Positions 18,855-28,667 are shown, counted from the stretch's first letter. The stretch is DNA of 64,000 nucleotides from Thiothrix caldifontis (GCF_900107695.1 NZ_FNQP01000003.1:180845-244844); one strand, 5' to 3'. Translations and numbers: made by a program. Notes: generated from the sequence alone by a model not told the origin.

Positions 18855-19856
18855 ATGGCATCTACTGTTAATGATGCACAGGAGTGTGAAGTCATGGGTA
18901 CTGGTCATTTTGGTTCAACCGATAACGATGATGGAGCGATTGGGTTCACCAACTCCAGCAAGCATGTAGGGTTAGTTGGTAAGAATGATTCTACTGATAC
19001 TGCGGTAGCCCCTGGGGGAAGCGGAGTGTTTGGACTTACCATTGCACCAAATGCAGCAGGGGTTTTTGGAGCAAATAATAGCCCTAGTAGCCCCACTAAT
19101 ATGGGTAGAGGCGTGCAGGGTAATGGGCCTCAAGCGGGTGTCGGTGGTTTTAGCGAAGTCGGTTTTGGCGTAATCGGGCAAAGTAAAAGCAATAGTGGCA
19201 TCGTTGCAACGAGTGAATCAGGGCAAGGGCTTTCTGCCTTTAGTGATAATGATGTGGGTATTTTTGCCAAAGGTGCTTCCTTTTCTGGCGTTTTTGAAGG
19301 CGCGTTAGTGGTAAATAAAGGCCCCAACCCCAAAAATCCTGCTATCCCACCATCTGATATAAATGGCAGTATTGTCGTTAACCATGGAAATCTGTTTCTT
19401 AATGAAGGAAGTCTGTTTGTTAATAAAGGCGATGTGATTCTGACAGGTGCTGATTGCGCAGAAGAATTTGATGTTAGCAGTTTTGACCTTGCAGAATCTG
19501 GGACTGTAATGGTCATTGACGATACCGGTGCGTTAAAAATGAGTGACAAGCCCTATGACACAAGGGTTGCAGGGGTCATATCTGGTGCAGGCGAATATAA
19601 ACCGGGGCTTGTACTGGATAGGCGGCATTCACAAAAACGCAGGCAAGCTATCGCATTAATCGGGAAAGTGTATTGCAAGGTAGATGCACAATATGGCGCG
19701 ATTGATATTGGCGATTTGTTGACGAGTTCTGCAACGTTAGGTCATGCAATGAAAGCCTCTGATCCCGCAAAGTCATTTGGAGCCATTCTAGGGAAAGCAT
19801 TAAGCCGTTTATCCGATGGGCAAGGGCTAATCCCCATTCTGGTAACGTTGCAATGA
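18855..19856 (+). CDS. Hypothetical repeat protein with tail-fibre-like C-terminal domain
   Basis: 333 residues with no signal peptide. Residues ~15-150 consist of short repeats of the form G-[VI]-x-G (GSGVFGLTIAPNAAGVFG, GFGVIGQSKSNSGIVA, DVGIFAKGASFSGVFEG), as in stacked beta structures of fibre-like proteins. Residues ~150-195 contain Asn/Gly/Val repeats (LFLNEGSLFVNKGDV). The C-terminal ~140 residues start DCAEEFDV and contain PYDTRVAGVISGAG, IALIGKVYCKVDA and GDLLTSSATLGHAMKA, a conserved module I know from phage-tail-like and bacterial surface proteins without assigned function. It begins a plus-strand cluster with 19875 and 20750. Confidence 0.7.
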   Translation: MASTVNDAQECEVMGTGHFGSTDNDDGAIGFTNSSKHVGLVGKNDSTDTAVAPGGSGVFGLTIAPNAAGVFGANNSPSSPTNMGRGVQGNGPQAGVGGFSEVGFGVIGQSKSNSGIVATSESGQGLSAFSDNDVGIFAKGASFSGVFEGALVVNKGPNPKNPAIPPSDINGSIVVNHGNLFLNEGSLFVNKGDVILTGADCAEEFDVSSFDLAESGTVMVIDDTGALKMSDKPYDTRVAGVISGAGEYKPGLVLDRRHSQKRRQAIALIGKVYCKVDAQYGAIDIGDLLTSSATLGHAMKASDPAKSFGAILGKALSRLSDGQGLIPILVTLQ

Positions 19857-19874
19857 ACCGAAAGGGTGGCTGCC

Positions 19875-20720
19875 ATGTATTTAACATCTTTGAACGCCAG
19901 ACAAGTAGGCGAAGCCAGTGGTTTAACCTGCCCGGTTTTAATTGAATGGGAATATGGCAACCAGCTCCCTGATATTGTAGAAATTTATTCTGATGGTGCA
20001 AAAGTAGCAGAAATAGACGTTGCCGCCTCCCTGCAACAAAAATCGACGACCGTTTCCTTGCCTGCCGGAACGCTTGTGCAAGTTCATGTGTGTGGTCGCC
20101 TTTTTGAGCAGGAAACATTGCCCGATGAAACAGGTAGGGAGCAATACTGGAAAGTATTCTGCCTGTGGCAAAGCCTTGTAACCAAGGCTCTACCTGGAAC
20201 AGGGGAGGTTATACCTGACCCGCCAAAACCAGCTCCTAGAATTACAAGCGCCTATGTCATACCCGCTTCCGCTGTATTTCTAGCTTTTCCGATGCCAGTG
20301 ATTCTCAAACAGAGAAACAAAATCCGTGTGTCTTGGGCTTCTGCTCAGGCATTCGGTGCTTTCCTCGTGCGCTGGAATTCCAATTACGACAACCAGTTGA
20401 ATCTAAAATGGGATGCCCGAAAACATTCTCCGCTAGGTGGAGAAGTGAGGGTGGATGGTGAAGGTAAATCCGGTTCATTCGAGCTGGAAGGCGTATTACC
20501 TGGTCTTGAGTATGAATTTGTTGTCAAAGGGCGGGATTCGGGATTCTTTGGATGGAAACCCATATATTCTGAGTGGTCGTCGCCGCAAAAAATTACTGTA
20601 CCCGAAAACCTAGATTCTTTACGTCAATACATGCAGCTCAGCAATCTCGACACGAGCCAAGGTATTAGAAAATATCTGTTTGTCGATGCAGGCAGTATTA
20701 AATCCTTCATGCAACGCTAA
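19875..20720 (+). CDS. Hypothetical protein with fibronectin III-like domain
   Basis: 281 residues from ATG 19875 (AAAGGG upstream at normal spacing). No signal peptide. Two beta-rich parts are visible: residues ~1-85 with strand-like alternation, and ~140-250 ending LPGLEYEFVVKGRDSG and YSEWSSPQKITVPE, which is the shape of a fibronectin type III domain. The linker has Pro-rich PDPPKPAPR. It starts 18 bases after the upstream stop, so it is probably translated from the same mRNA. Function unknown; a binding or scaffolding partner of the adjacent proteins is a guess. Confidence 0.65.
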   Translation: MYLTSLNARQVGEASGLTCPVLIEWEYGNQLPDIVEIYSDGAKVAEIDVAASLQQKSTTVSLPAGTLVQVHVCGRLFEQETLPDETGREQYWKVFCLWQSLVTKALPGTGEVIPDPPKPAPRITSAYVIPASAVFLAFPMPVILKQRNKIRVSWASAQAFGAFLVRWNSNYDNQLNLKWDARKHSPLGGEVRVDGEGKSGSFELEGVLPGLEYEFVVKGRDSGFFGWKPIYSEWSSPQKITVPENLDSLRQYMQLSNLDTSQGIRKYLFVDAGSIKSFMQR

Positions 20721-20749
20721 CCCTATACCCGAAAATATTGGAGGCGAAT

Positions 20750-22072
20750 ATGAGCCGTATTCGGATGTATGTATTTATACACAATGAAGCAGACGCCGCA
20801 CTCAGACTAACCGGGCAGGAAGTGACATGGGGCGAATTTACCGAAGGATGGGAACCGCCAGCGTTGATCCATCCTGGTGCAGATGGTCAGTTTCAGGGTG
20901 AAGGTGATCTTTTTCTTGCGCCAACGACGGGGACAGAAGGCAATGTACGCTACCAGATTGATACTCCCGATGGCGGTGAGTTGTACATTCACTGGAATAG
21001 CCCATTGGTTGAATCTCAATACGGTAATACCTTTCATATCTGGTGTCCTCCCGGATGGGATGTTGCGCATTGGGGCGGGCAAGGTCACGAAGCAAAATTG
21101 CATATTCGGCTACGGCGGACTGCGGCAAGGCGTGTTGCAAACTTTAATCCTCAGGGACGGGGATTAAAGTTTCTGAATAAGTGGAATGAACAATTGCCAG
21201 TGATACACTTGGGATTCATCCTGAAAAACCTATATGGCAATAATACGTGTTTGGGTACATTGACTTCATTGCTGGCGCAAGTGACTATCGACTTGTCAAC
21301 GTTTGGTTTTGGTCGAGTCCTTGCATCAACTGTTGACGATGATTGGGGGCCTTCATTAACCAACGCCAGCATGGGATTATGTGGCGGTATGGTATATACC
21401 GTGATGGATTGTTATTATCACCATCAACTCCCGCCAGAAAATGCTTCCTCCCCAGATACACCTGATGATCCGTTATTTCGTTATATTCACCAGCGTTTGA
21501 TTGACAGTTTCGATATAGAGGGTGATGGCTGTCGTTTTCTCTCCTATTCCGCTGACTTTTATCCCAATGGCGATGAGGGGCTTGCTCAGGGGATAGGGGT
21601 ATTCAAGGGGCGCTCATGGGTGAGTTACCGTGATGCGTGGGAACAAATTCGGGCGGATATTGATGCAGGGCGATTGTGTCCTCTCGCACTGGTACAAACG
21701 AATGCTTTATCCGGTTTTGGGCAAAACCACCAAGTTCTTGTTTATGGGTATCAGCGTAGCGGACAAGATATTACCCTTTTTGTTTATGATCCCAATAAGG
21801 GACAACAAGAAACCACGCTGATGTTCAATATTACGCATACAACGGGGGAGGTTAATGTAATGCGGAATCCTCCAGATAAAAGAATATGGGCGTTTTTTCG
21901 TATTGATGGCTATACACCCAAACAGCCTCCCTTTGGGCGAAAAATTACATCACTGCGTGATGCCGTCCGCGCCTCATCAACTACGCCAGTGTCGGGTTCC
22001 ATCGCTATCCGACCTTTGCTGAATCAGATAGCACCGCCGATCTCCCTCGTTAGCTGGATGCGTTCACTATGA
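20750..22072 (+). CDS. Aegerolysin-like domain fused to papain-like cysteine peptidase domain
   Basis: 440 residues from ATG 20750 (GGAGG 6-10 bases upstream). No signal peptide. Residues 1-~110 resemble aegerolysins: IHNEADAALRLTGQEVTWGE, a G-x-F-x-G-x-G-D run, GTEGNVRYQI and YIHWNSPLVESQYGNTFH. Residues ~150-400 carry the motifs GLCGGMVYT (Cys near 211), GQNHQVLVYGY (His near 326) and VYDPN (Asp near 345), in the order Cys-His-Asp/Asn expected for a papain-like fold. Enzyme activity is inferred, not shown. Aegerolysins bind membrane lipids, so a membrane-targeted protease is one hypothesis. ATGA coupling to the next small gene. Confidence 0.65.
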   Translation: MSRIRMYVFIHNEADAALRLTGQEVTWGEFTEGWEPPALIHPGADGQFQGEGDLFLAPTTGTEGNVRYQIDTPDGGELYIHWNSPLVESQYGNTFHIWCPPGWDVAHWGGQGHEAKLHIRLRRTAARRVANFNPQGRGLKFLNKWNEQLPVIHLGFILKNLYGNNTCLGTLTSLLAQVTIDLSTFGFGRVLASTVDDDWGPSLTNASMGLCGGMVYTVMDCYYHHQLPPENASSPDTPDDPLFRYIHQRLIDSFDIEGDGCRFLSYSADFYPNGDEGLAQGIGVFKGRSWVSYRDAWEQIRADIDAGRLCPLALVQTNALSGFGQNHQVLVYGYQRSGQDITLFVYDPNKGQQETTLMFNITHTTGEVNVMRNPPDKRIWAFFRIDGYTPKQPPFGRKITSLRDAVRASSTTPVSGSIAIRPLLNQIAPPISLVSWMRSL

Positions 22073-22212
22073 TAACGGTAATCCAAAATGACTGGATACG
22101 TAGGGTTGCGGTGGTCAAAACCGTACTGGTGGAACGTTTCAAGATTATTGATAACCGTTTAAGTATCAACGGGTATGTTGATGCGGCAATGATTCACAAC
22201 CCCAAGGATTGA
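22069..22212 (+). CDS. Hypothetical 47-residue protein
   Basis: Start ATG 22069 overlaps the stop of the preceding gene (ATGA), the classical arrangement for translational coupling, and the frame is open for 47 codons to TGA 22210-22212, ending 3 bases before the next ATG. Basic in the middle (VLVERFKIIDNRLSING). No signal peptide, no recognised domain. The tight packing on both sides is the main reason to accept it. Confidence 0.55.
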   Translation: MITVIQNDWIRRVAVVKTVLVERFKIIDNRLSINGYVDAAMIHNPKD

Positions 22213-22215
22213 GCC

Positions 22216-23103
22216 ATGAAACAGTATCTTTTAGCTCCCGTGTTATGTTTTTTTACCCTGACGCAGGTGTATGCCGCAGAGCCAGCTTCGGTTTGTGCCT
22301 TAGTCAGTGCCGCAGACATCCAGAGTGCATTTGGGCAGGCCGTAGAAAAAACCACGGACACTGGAGAGTTTTGCGATTATGAAAACAGCGGTTTTTCGGT
22401 GCGGGTCACGCGGATTAATTATCACGATGAGGACGCTGCCAAACAAGGTTTTAAAACCTTATTCTCAGGCAAAACGGTCATCAAAGGTCTGGGTGATGAG
22501 GCCAATAGCCTCCGTAGAGGGCGTGAAGTTGAAAAGGTTTCCATGCGCCAAGGCCAAACCGTATTGAGTATCAGCAGAATGGGAGGTGAGTTTAAGGACG
22601 ATGACCTCCATAAACTGGAATCCTTGTTGCGTCAGGCGGCCGGTTCATCACCTGCTGCGGACTCGTCCAGCGCAGCACAACCGGATGCCGCTTGTGAACC
22701 CATTATCAAAGCCAGTGAAACCAAAATTGCCCAACCCGCATGGCATTCTGTCACAGAAGGCGATGGGGTGAGGCTCGAAGCCATCAAGGTGGATGGGCAA
22801 TTTTTCATGTCTGAAGACGGCAAATGGCAAAAAGCCCCCATGGACATGGATGCCGCCGAGAAAATAGTCATCGGCATGATGAGAGACGGTTCTGTCCGCT
22901 TATCAAACTGCAAGGAAGACGGCACGGAAACCGTTGATGGTGTGGAAATGACCGTATTGAGCTACCACAGCGAAATGGAAGGCATGGGTTCCAGCACGAA
23001 TAAGCTGTACATCGGTAAGGCAGACGGTTTGCCCTACAAAACAGAGGCAGACGGTACAACCAACACTGTGCGTTATCAGGATGTTACCGCGCCCAAGCTG
23101 TGA
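22216..23103 (+). CDS. Hypothetical periplasmic protein
   Basis: 295 residues with a signal peptide (MKQYLLAPVLCFFTLTQVYA). Residues ~22-145 have the pattern CALVSAADIQSAFGQAVEK and GLGDEANSL, reminiscent of DUF3558-like domains. A short Ser/Ala/Pro linker (SSPAADSSSAAQPD) leads to a second domain (~165-295) with W-HSVTEGDGVRLEAIKVDG and KLYIGKADGLPYKTEA, a pattern seen in LolA-like lipid-binding folds (read-out of the form IGKxDGLPYK). Assignments are tentative. It follows the small 47-residue gene by 3 bases, so it may belong to the 18855-22212 transcript. Confidence 0.7.
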   Translation: MKQYLLAPVLCFFTLTQVYAAEPASVCALVSAADIQSAFGQAVEKTTDTGEFCDYENSGFSVRVTRINYHDEDAAKQGFKTLFSGKTVIKGLGDEANSLRRGREVEKVSMRQGQTVLSISRMGGEFKDDDLHKLESLLRQAAGSSPAADSSSAAQPDAACEPIIKASETKIAQPAWHSVTEGDGVRLEAIKVDGQFFMSEDGKWQKAPMDMDAAEKIVIGMMRDGSVRLSNCKEDGTETVDGVEMTVLSYHSEMEGMGSSTNKLYIGKADGLPYKTEADGTTNTVRYQDVTAPKL

Positions 23104-23174
23104 AGATAGCTCAAGTAAGCGCATCGGTGTAGCATACCACCGCAATACTCAATCCATTTAATCAGGAGTTTTGC

Positions 23175-24110
23175 ATGGCGGGTGGAAGCCTTTTAGCCTT
23201 ACTCGACGACATTACCACGGTTCTCGATGATGTTTCCCTCATGACCAAAGTCGCGGCGAAAAAAACCGCAGGGGTGTTGGGGGATGACCTTGCGTTGAAT
23301 GCCCAGCAAGTGGCTGGCGTACAGGCAGAGCGTGAATTACCGGTGGTGTGGGCGGTTGCCAAAGGTTCGTTTCTCAACAAACTGATTTTAGTGCCTGCGG
23401 CGTTGCTGATCAGTGTGATTGCGCCGTGGTTGATCACGCCGTTGCTGATGATTGGCGGCGCATTTCTGTGTTACGAAGGGTTCGAGAAAATTGCTCACAA
23501 GCTCTCACATCAACACGCAGAAGACAAAGCGGAACTGTTGGATGTTGCCCATAACCCCGACATCGACATGGTGGCGTTTGAAAAAGACAAGATCAAAGGT
23601 GCGATTCGTACCGACTTTATCCTTTCCGCCGAAATCATCGTGATTGCCTTAGGTACGACGCAAGGTGCTGCGTTTGCCATGCAAGCAGCAGTGGTTGCCG
23701 GGATTGCAATCATTATGACGATTGGGGTGTACGGCCTAGTGGCTGGCATTGTGAAACTGGATGATCTTGGTTTCCACTTGATCAAAGACAAAGCGACTGG
23801 GTTCCGGCGTGCTTTAGGGAATGGCATTCTGTGGTTTGCGCCGTGGTTGATGAAAACGCTGTCGGTGGTGGGAACCGCCGCGATGTTTTTGGTCGGGGGC
23901 GGTATTTTGCTGCACGGCATCCCGCATTCGCATGAGTTTACGCATGGCGCAGAGTTATTCATCCAGCAAGTCGGCTGGATCGGTGGAGCGCTCAAAGCCA
24001 TTACCCCTGTCTTGCTGAGTGGTGTCTTTGGGGTATTGGCAGGGGCGGTGGTGTTAGCAGTGGTTGCACCGACGACGGCTCTGATCGGCAAGTTCAGGCA
24101 AGCTACCTGA
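23175..24110 (+). CDS. yedI: DUF808 family membrane protein (YedI-like)
   Basis: 311 residues. N-terminal [21 protein letters not shown] and [15 protein letters not shown] are the DUF808/YedI signature, followed by [10 protein letters not shown] and at least five membrane segments (from residue ~68, ~150, ~175, ~225, ~275). Function in E. coli is unknown; it is an inner-membrane protein. AGGAG lies 8 bases before the ATG. The 3' end overlaps the convergent transglutaminase gene by 8 bases. Confidence 0.92.
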   Translation: MAGGSLLALLDDITTVLDDVSLMTKVAAKKTAGVLGDDLALNAQQVAGVQAERELPVVWAVAKGSFLNKLILVPAALLISVIAPWLITPLLMIGGAFLCYEGFEKIAHKLSHQHAEDKAELLDVAHNPDIDMVAFEKDKIKGAIRTDFILSAEIIVIALGTTQGAAFAMQAAVVAGIAIIMTIGVYGLVAGIVKLDDLGFHLIKDKATGFRRALGNGILWFAPWLMKTLSVVGTAAMFLVGGGILLHGIPHSHEFTHGAELFIQQVGWIGGALKAITPVLLSGVFGVLAGAVVLAVVAPTTALIGKFRQAT

Positions 24111-26112
24111 GCTTAGCCAGCAAGGTTTTTAGCCGCCGCGTGGCAGCCTGCCCGTCGGCGGTGGGGGCGTAACAAACGCCTTCGTAGACTTGTGTAAACT
24201 CCTGAATCACGTTAGCCAATGCGGGTAAATGCGCGGCGGCTTGAGCGGCAAATACGCCGGGGGCATCGCCCGGTTCACGTACTATCCCTCGTTTTGCCAA
24301 GGCTTCACAAAAGCGCCGATACAGCCGTTGTTCGGGGGCTTCTTGCGCTTGCCGTTGTGTCATACCTAGTGTCAGTAACCAAAATAAACCGATAACCGCG
24401 AATAACCCCGCCACTAATAACGCGGTGCGCCCAATAGAAAAGGTTCCCAGCAGGGACTTTAACAAGGCCGCTTGTTCGGCACGGTCATAACCGACGACCC
24501 AACGCCTCCAGCCGTATTGCACGGTATCTACTTGTTGGCGAATGCCATTCAACCACGCGATTTTGCGGAGGGAAAAGATTGAGTCTGCTAAGAACGTGCC
24601 TTCCGCTTGCACGGCTGCTTCCAATCCTTGCTCAGTACGGCTTGGTGCAACCGCGTTAGTGGGGTCAATACGCACCCAACCACGCCCAGCTTGCCAGACT
24701 TCCGCCCATGCATGAGCATCGTATTGGTGAACGGCTAAGTATTGCCCTGCATCATTCCATTCCCCGCCTTGATAGCCAACCACGACCCGTGCTGGAATCC
24801 CTGCCGCACGAATGAGGAAGACGAAGCTGCCTGCATAATGCGCACAAAAGCCGCGTTGCGAGTCAAACAGGAAAGTATCAACGGTATCGCTTTCCCCTAA
24901 GCCCGGTGGGTTCAAGGTGTACGCAAAGGGCTGCTCACGAAACCGCGCCAGCACCGCGTCGATATAGGCTTGCGGATTCCCCGTTTCGCGCCACAAGCGT
25001 TGTGCTAAAGCACGGCTGCGGGTATCGCCAGAGGGGGGTAACGTTACGGCTAAGCTGCGTAACGTGTCAGGCAGAACCGCATCGCGTTGTGCATCTGGGT
25101 AGCTCACCGCTTTCAACAGGAACGGTGCTTGCAATGCTTGTTGCGCCATGACGCGATAATCCGCACCGCGCAAGACATCGCCGGTTACTTCCAGCGTTGG
25201 TGCGAGGGTAAACAGCCAGGGTTGCCCTGAGGTTTCGTAGATGGCTTCATACGGCACGGCTTCACCCTGTACGTGAATCGCGTCAGGGTTCCAGCGGTAA
25301 TGGTTCAATAGTACGGATTTCAGTTGGTAGGTATCGTAATCTTGCTCGAATTGCCGCCATTCGCGTCCATCGAAATGGTTGAGTACCAGCCCTTGCCAAT
25401 ACAGTTCGTGTTGGGCGGGGCGCTTGCCCTTGAATGTTACCCGAAACGCTAAGTCCCCGGATTTTGCCAGTTTCTCAATATCACCGGGAGCCATGCGGTC
25501 GGATACCCCGGATTTTGCTTGCGTGGGCGCTAGAGGTAATGACCACAACGGTGCAAAGCGTGGCGCAAACACGAAAATCACGAGCATCAACGGCAAGCAT
25601 TGCAGCAACATAAAAACCGACAAGCGCAGATTGAAACGTACTTGTTGCCCTGTTGAAAACTCAGTGATGGTTTGTTGCACACCCACTAGTGCTCCAGTCA
25701 GGATGACCATCGACAGTGTGGCGTAGAGCGCTGCACCCAACGCTTGTGTATATAAAAAGTGTAAGGCAACCAGAAAATAGCCGATGAAAATCACGACAAT
25801 CGCATCGCGGCGCTGGGTGACTTCCAGTGACTTAAAGGCGAAGCCTAACAGTAGAAGTGTTGCCATGGCATCCAACGAAGGGAAGCGCAAACCACTTAAT
25901 AACAAGCCAGCAATGCCCAAACCGATCAGCGCTACTTTGGTCATATTTCCCGGTTGCATGGCTGCCCCTGATAACACCCGCAAGCGCCAAGCTGCCGCAA
26001 ACAAGAGCACGGGTAGCAACCACAATGGCAGGTGGAATAGAAAAGGCAAAATGACGATGAATTGTGCTGCAAATAACCAGATCATGCCTGTGTAGGTGAT
26101 TTGCTTCTGCAT
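24103..26112 (-). CDS. TgpA-type membrane transglutaminase-like protein (DUF3488)
   Basis: 669 residues. The N-terminal ~180 residues hold several membrane helices (DUF3488 part). A periplasmic transglutaminase-like domain follows with catalytic Cys in [19 protein letters not shown], His in [11 protein letters not shown] and Asp in RIDPTNAV. A membrane helix (~560-580) and a DUF4129-like cytoplasmic tail close the protein. In Pseudomonas TgpA is essential and linked to cell-envelope function. Usually it lies with MoxR and DUF58 genes; here those are absent, so it is an orphan copy. Starts divergently from the methionine gamma-lyase gene. Confidence 0.9.
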   Translation of the reverse strand: MQKQITYTGMIWLFAAQFIVILPFLFHLPLWLLPVLLFAAAWRLRVLSGAAMQPGNMTKVALIGLGIAGLLLSGLRFPSLDAMATLLLLGFAFKSLEVTQRRDAIVVIFIGYFLVALHFLYTQALGAALYATLSMVILTGALVGVQQTITEFSTGQQVRFNLRLSVFMLLQCLPLMLVIFVFAPRFAPLWSLPLAPTQAKSGVSDRMAPGDIEKLAKSGDLAFRVTFKGKRPAQHELYWQGLVLNHFDGREWRQFEQDYDTYQLKSVLLNHYRWNPDAIHVQGEAVPYEAIYETSGQPWLFTLAPTLEVTGDVLRGADYRVMAQQALQAPFLLKAVSYPDAQRDAVLPDTLRSLAVTLPPSGDTRSRALAQRLWRETGNPQAYIDAVLARFREQPFAYTLNPPGLGESDTVDTFLFDSQRGFCAHYAGSFVFLIRAAGIPARVVVGYQGGEWNDAGQYLAVHQYDAHAWAEVWQAGRGWVRIDPTNAVAPSRTEQGLEAAVQAEGTFLADSIFSLRKIAWLNGIRQQVDTVQYGWRRWVVGYDRAEQAALLKSLLGTFSIGRTALLVAGLFAVIGLFWLLTLGMTQRQAQEAPEQRLYRRFCEALAKRGIVREPGDAPGVFAAQAAAHLPALANVIQEFTQVYEGVCYAPTADGQAATRRLKTLLAKLR

Positions 26113-26268
26113 GGCAGCGTGTCCGTTATTGTTATGAATGGGGTGATGCGGGAGACTTTACAGGATGGGGGGGAGGCTGCCTATGTTGGGGCGATAAGCT
26201 GTGAGGTTAGCCCCTATGCCATGCTACTATTCTTGCCTAACTTAGGGATCAAACAACACGAGGGATCA

Positions 26269-27468
26269 ATGAGCAAACCTACCTACGAGAAACAAGGATT
26301 TTCCACCCGTGCCATTCACCACGCCTACGATGCTTACGCGGGCACTGGCGACTTGAATCCGCCCATACACCTGAGTTCGACCTACACCTTCCCAACTGTG
26401 GAGGACGGCAGTGCGCGGTTTGCAGGTGAACAGCAAGGTTTTGTGTATTCGCGCGTTGGCAACCCCACCACGGTTTTGCTGGAACAACGCCTCGCTGATC
26501 TGGAAGGCGGGGAAGCGGCGTTGGTAACAGCCTCCGGTATGGGCGCAACCGCCGCCTTGCTGTGGACGCTGCTCAAACCGGGTGATGAAATCATTGCCGA
26601 CAAAACGCTGTACGGTTGCACCTATGCGTTTTTCAATCACGGGCTGGCGAAATTCGGCGTGACCATTACTCACGTCGATATGGCTGATTCCGCTAATCTC
26701 ACGGCTGCGATTAGCGCGAAAACCCGTATTGTGTTCTTTGAATCGCCTGCTAACCCCAATATGCGGTTGGTGGATATTCCAGCGGTTGCCGCCATCGCCC
26801 ACCAGCACGACAACTGCAAGGTGGTAGTTGACAACACCTATTGCACACCGTATTTGCAACGCCCGCTGGAATTGGGCGCGGATTACGTGGTGCATTCCGC
26901 CACCAAATACCTCGGCGGACACGGCGACCTGATTGCCGGTGCGATTGTCGGCGATGCGGAAACGCTGACCCAAGTACGCTTTTACGGTATCAAGGATATG
27001 ACCGGCGCGGTAATGTCATCGCAGGATGCGTTTCTGGTATTACGCGGTCTGAAAACCCTCGCGCTGCGGATGGATCGGCACTGCCAGAATGCGCAAGCGA
27101 TTGCCACCTTCCTTGCCAATCACCCCAAGGTCGAAGTCTGCCATTACCCCGGTCTGGAAAGTTTCCCGCAATACGCCTTGGCGCAGCGGCAAATGGCGCA
27201 ACCGGGCGGCATGGTGGCGTTTGAACTCAAGGGCGGTTTTGCAGCGGGTTGCCGCTTCATGAATGCCTTGAACCTGATCACCCGTGCGGTGAGTTTGGGC
27301 GATGCGGAAAGTTTGGCGCAACACCCCGCCAGCATGACCCATTCCACCTATACGCCGGAAGAGCGGGCGGAACACCTGATTAGCGAAGGGTTGGTCAGGG
27401 TATCGGCGGGTTTGGAAGATGTGGCTGACTTGCTGTCCGATATTGAGCAGGCGTTGACGTTTGCTTGA
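26269..27468 (+). CDS. megL: Methionine gamma-lyase (PLP-dependent trans-sulfuration family)
   Basis: 399 residues from ATG 26269 (GAGGG upstream); the frame is open further upstream but the extra segment is non-conserved. Cys/Met metabolism PLP fold: SRVGNPTT, the PLP lysine in HSATKYLGGHGD and the Tyr in KTLYGCTYAF. The Cys in YGCT is a hallmark of methionine gamma-lyases, which cleave L-methionine to methanethiol, 2-oxobutyrate and ammonia; cystathionine gamma-lyase activity is the alternative. Fits a sulfur-oriented metabolism. Runs alone between a divergent tgpA-like gene and a convergent tetR. Confidence 0.88.
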   Translation: MSKPTYEKQGFSTRAIHHAYDAYAGTGDLNPPIHLSSTYTFPTVEDGSARFAGEQQGFVYSRVGNPTTVLLEQRLADLEGGEAALVTASGMGATAALLWTLLKPGDEIIADKTLYGCTYAFFNHGLAKFGVTITHVDMADSANLTAAISAKTRIVFFESPANPNMRLVDIPAVAAIAHQHDNCKVVVDNTYCTPYLQRPLELGADYVVHSATKYLGGHGDLIAGAIVGDAETLTQVRFYGIKDMTGAVMSSQDAFLVLRGLKTLALRMDRHCQNAQAIATFLANHPKVEVCHYPGLESFPQYALAQRQMAQPGGMVAFELKGGFAAGCRFMNALNLITRAVSLGDAESLAQHPASMTHSTYTPEERAEHLISEGLVRVSAGLEDVADLLSDIEQALTFA

Positions 27469-27575
27469 TAAAATCGGGGTCAGACCACATTGCAGCGTGT
27501 CTGGGGGCGATTTACCAGCAACTAACGGCGGCGTTTGCAGCTTTGATTGAAAGGGAGTTATCTATTTCCGCCTGA

Positions 27576-28157
27576 TTATCCATTAGCGTTTGCACCGCCT
27601 TCCAATAGCAGCAAGCTTTGCTGGAGGCAGGCGGCTAACAACTCATCCACGGTTTCGCTGTCATCCAATGCCCTTGCAATGGCGACACCACCAATCATGA
27701 GTGCGGTTGCTGCCAAGCATTGCTCCCGCATCGGTGAGTTGCTGGATAATTTATCCAGCCATTTGACCATGCCTTGATAAACACGGGTGTAAGTGTTGCG
27801 TACCAGCGGATCACGGTGGCTGACATCGGTTGCCAGAAACGCCAGTGGGCAAGGGTTAGTGTCTTGCTCAAAATGTTCACGGCTGAGGTAGCTACTCAAC
27901 AACACAGCCAACCGCCCCTGCGGGTCTAACCCACGGGTATATTTGGCAAAACGGTTTTTGGCTGCATAGGTAATGGCTTCTGCATAGAGGGTGCTTTTGT
28001 CGGGGAAATGGCTGTAAAACGCGCCGCGTGTCAGTCCCGCATCAGCCATGACATTATCAATGGAAACATTGTCAAAACCTTGGTGTGAAAACAGTTTAGC
28101 GGCACTGTGCAGAATTTTTTCGCGGCTTTGTGGTTTATGTGTACTGGGGTATGGCAT
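27576..28157 (-). CDS. TetR-family transcriptional repressor
   Basis: 193 residues from ATG 28157, preceded by AGGGA at 8 bases; upstream in-frame ATG 28187 lies inside the operator region and is rejected. N-terminal TetR HTH: REKILHSAAKLFSHQGFDNVSIDNVMADAGLTRGAFYSHF is split in motifs AGLTRGAFYSHFPDK and KILHSAAKLF. The C-terminal ligand domain resembles the YcdC/NemR-like group. Divergent from a MAPEG gene across 76 bases that contain a clear inverted repeat (28171-28190), so it likely represses the MAPEG-cupin genes and itself. Confidence 0.9.
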   Translation of the reverse strand: MPYPSTHKPQSREKILHSAAKLFSHQGFDNVSIDNVMADAGLTRGAFYSHFPDKSTLYAEAITYAAKNRFAKYTRGLDPQGRLAVLLSSYLSREHFEQDTNPCPLAFLATDVSHRDPLVRNTYTRVYQGMVKWLDKLSSNSPMREQCLAATALMIGGVAIARALDDSETVDELLAACLQQSLLLLEGGANANG

Positions 28158-28170
28158 GGTATTTTCCCTG

Positions 28171-28190
28171 AATATGTCGTTGAACATATT
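28171..28190. promoter_or_regulatory. Candidate TetR operator
   Basis: Inverted repeat AATATGT-6 bases-ACATATT centred in the 76-base space between the divergent TetR and MAPEG genes. Seven-base arms are perfect. Position and symmetry are those of a TetR-family autoregulatory operator. Confidence 0.65.
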
Positions 28191-28233
28191 TTATGGCCTA
28201 GTAGACTCATCAGCAAATACCAAGGAGAGAATC

Positions 28234-28656
28234 ATGCAACCGATAGCGATTTTATACCCCGCATTTGTGATGGCATTACTGACGTTTGTCGTGGCAGTGT
28301 GGTTATTGCATTGCCGCATTAAGGCGGTGAAGGCGGGTTTGACCCCGCTGTATTTCAAGCTGAACCACGGTGCGAAGTTGCCGGACTATCTGGTGCAGGC
28401 AACCCAGCATTACGATAACCAGTTTGAAATGCCCGTATTGTTTTACGTTGTGCTGCTGTTGGCGTATGTCACGCAAGGGGCGGATTTGCCCATGATCAGT
28501 TTGGCGTGGGCATTCGTGGTAACGCGGGTAGTGCATACGGTGATTCACCTGTCATCTAACCGTTTACGCTGGCGGCGGGATGTGTTTTTACTGGGTTTCG
28601 CCATCTTGGTGACGTTGTGGGGGTGGTTATTGGCGCATTTACTGACAAATTCATGA
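28234..28656 (+). CDS. MAPEG-family membrane protein
   Basis: 140 residues from ATG 28234 with AAGGAGAG upstream. Four predicted membrane helices and the MAPEG-like pattern QATQHYDNQFEMPVLFYV and ALAWAFVVTRVVHTVIHL-type third helix (RVVHTVIHLSSN). MAPEG proteins include glutathione transferase/peroxidase and prostanoid enzymes; bacterial members are mostly uncharacterised. It is divergent from the TetR gene and 11 bases before the cupin gene, so probably a TetR-controlled operon of accessory detoxification type. Confidence 0.85.
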   Translation: MQPIAILYPAFVMALLTFVVAVWLLHCRIKAVKAGLTPLYFKLNHGAKLPDYLVQATQHYDNQFEMPVLFYVVLLLAYVTQGADLPMISLAWAFVVTRVVHTVIHLSSNRLRWRRDVFLLGFAILVTLWGWLLAHLLTNS

Positions 28657-28667
28657 GGTTATGAAAA

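Noticed and set aside
27468..27520. GGGGTCAGACCAC after megL, a sequence typical of REP-associated repeats
   Set aside because: Single copy in this window and no transposase or second arm, so not listed as a repeat.
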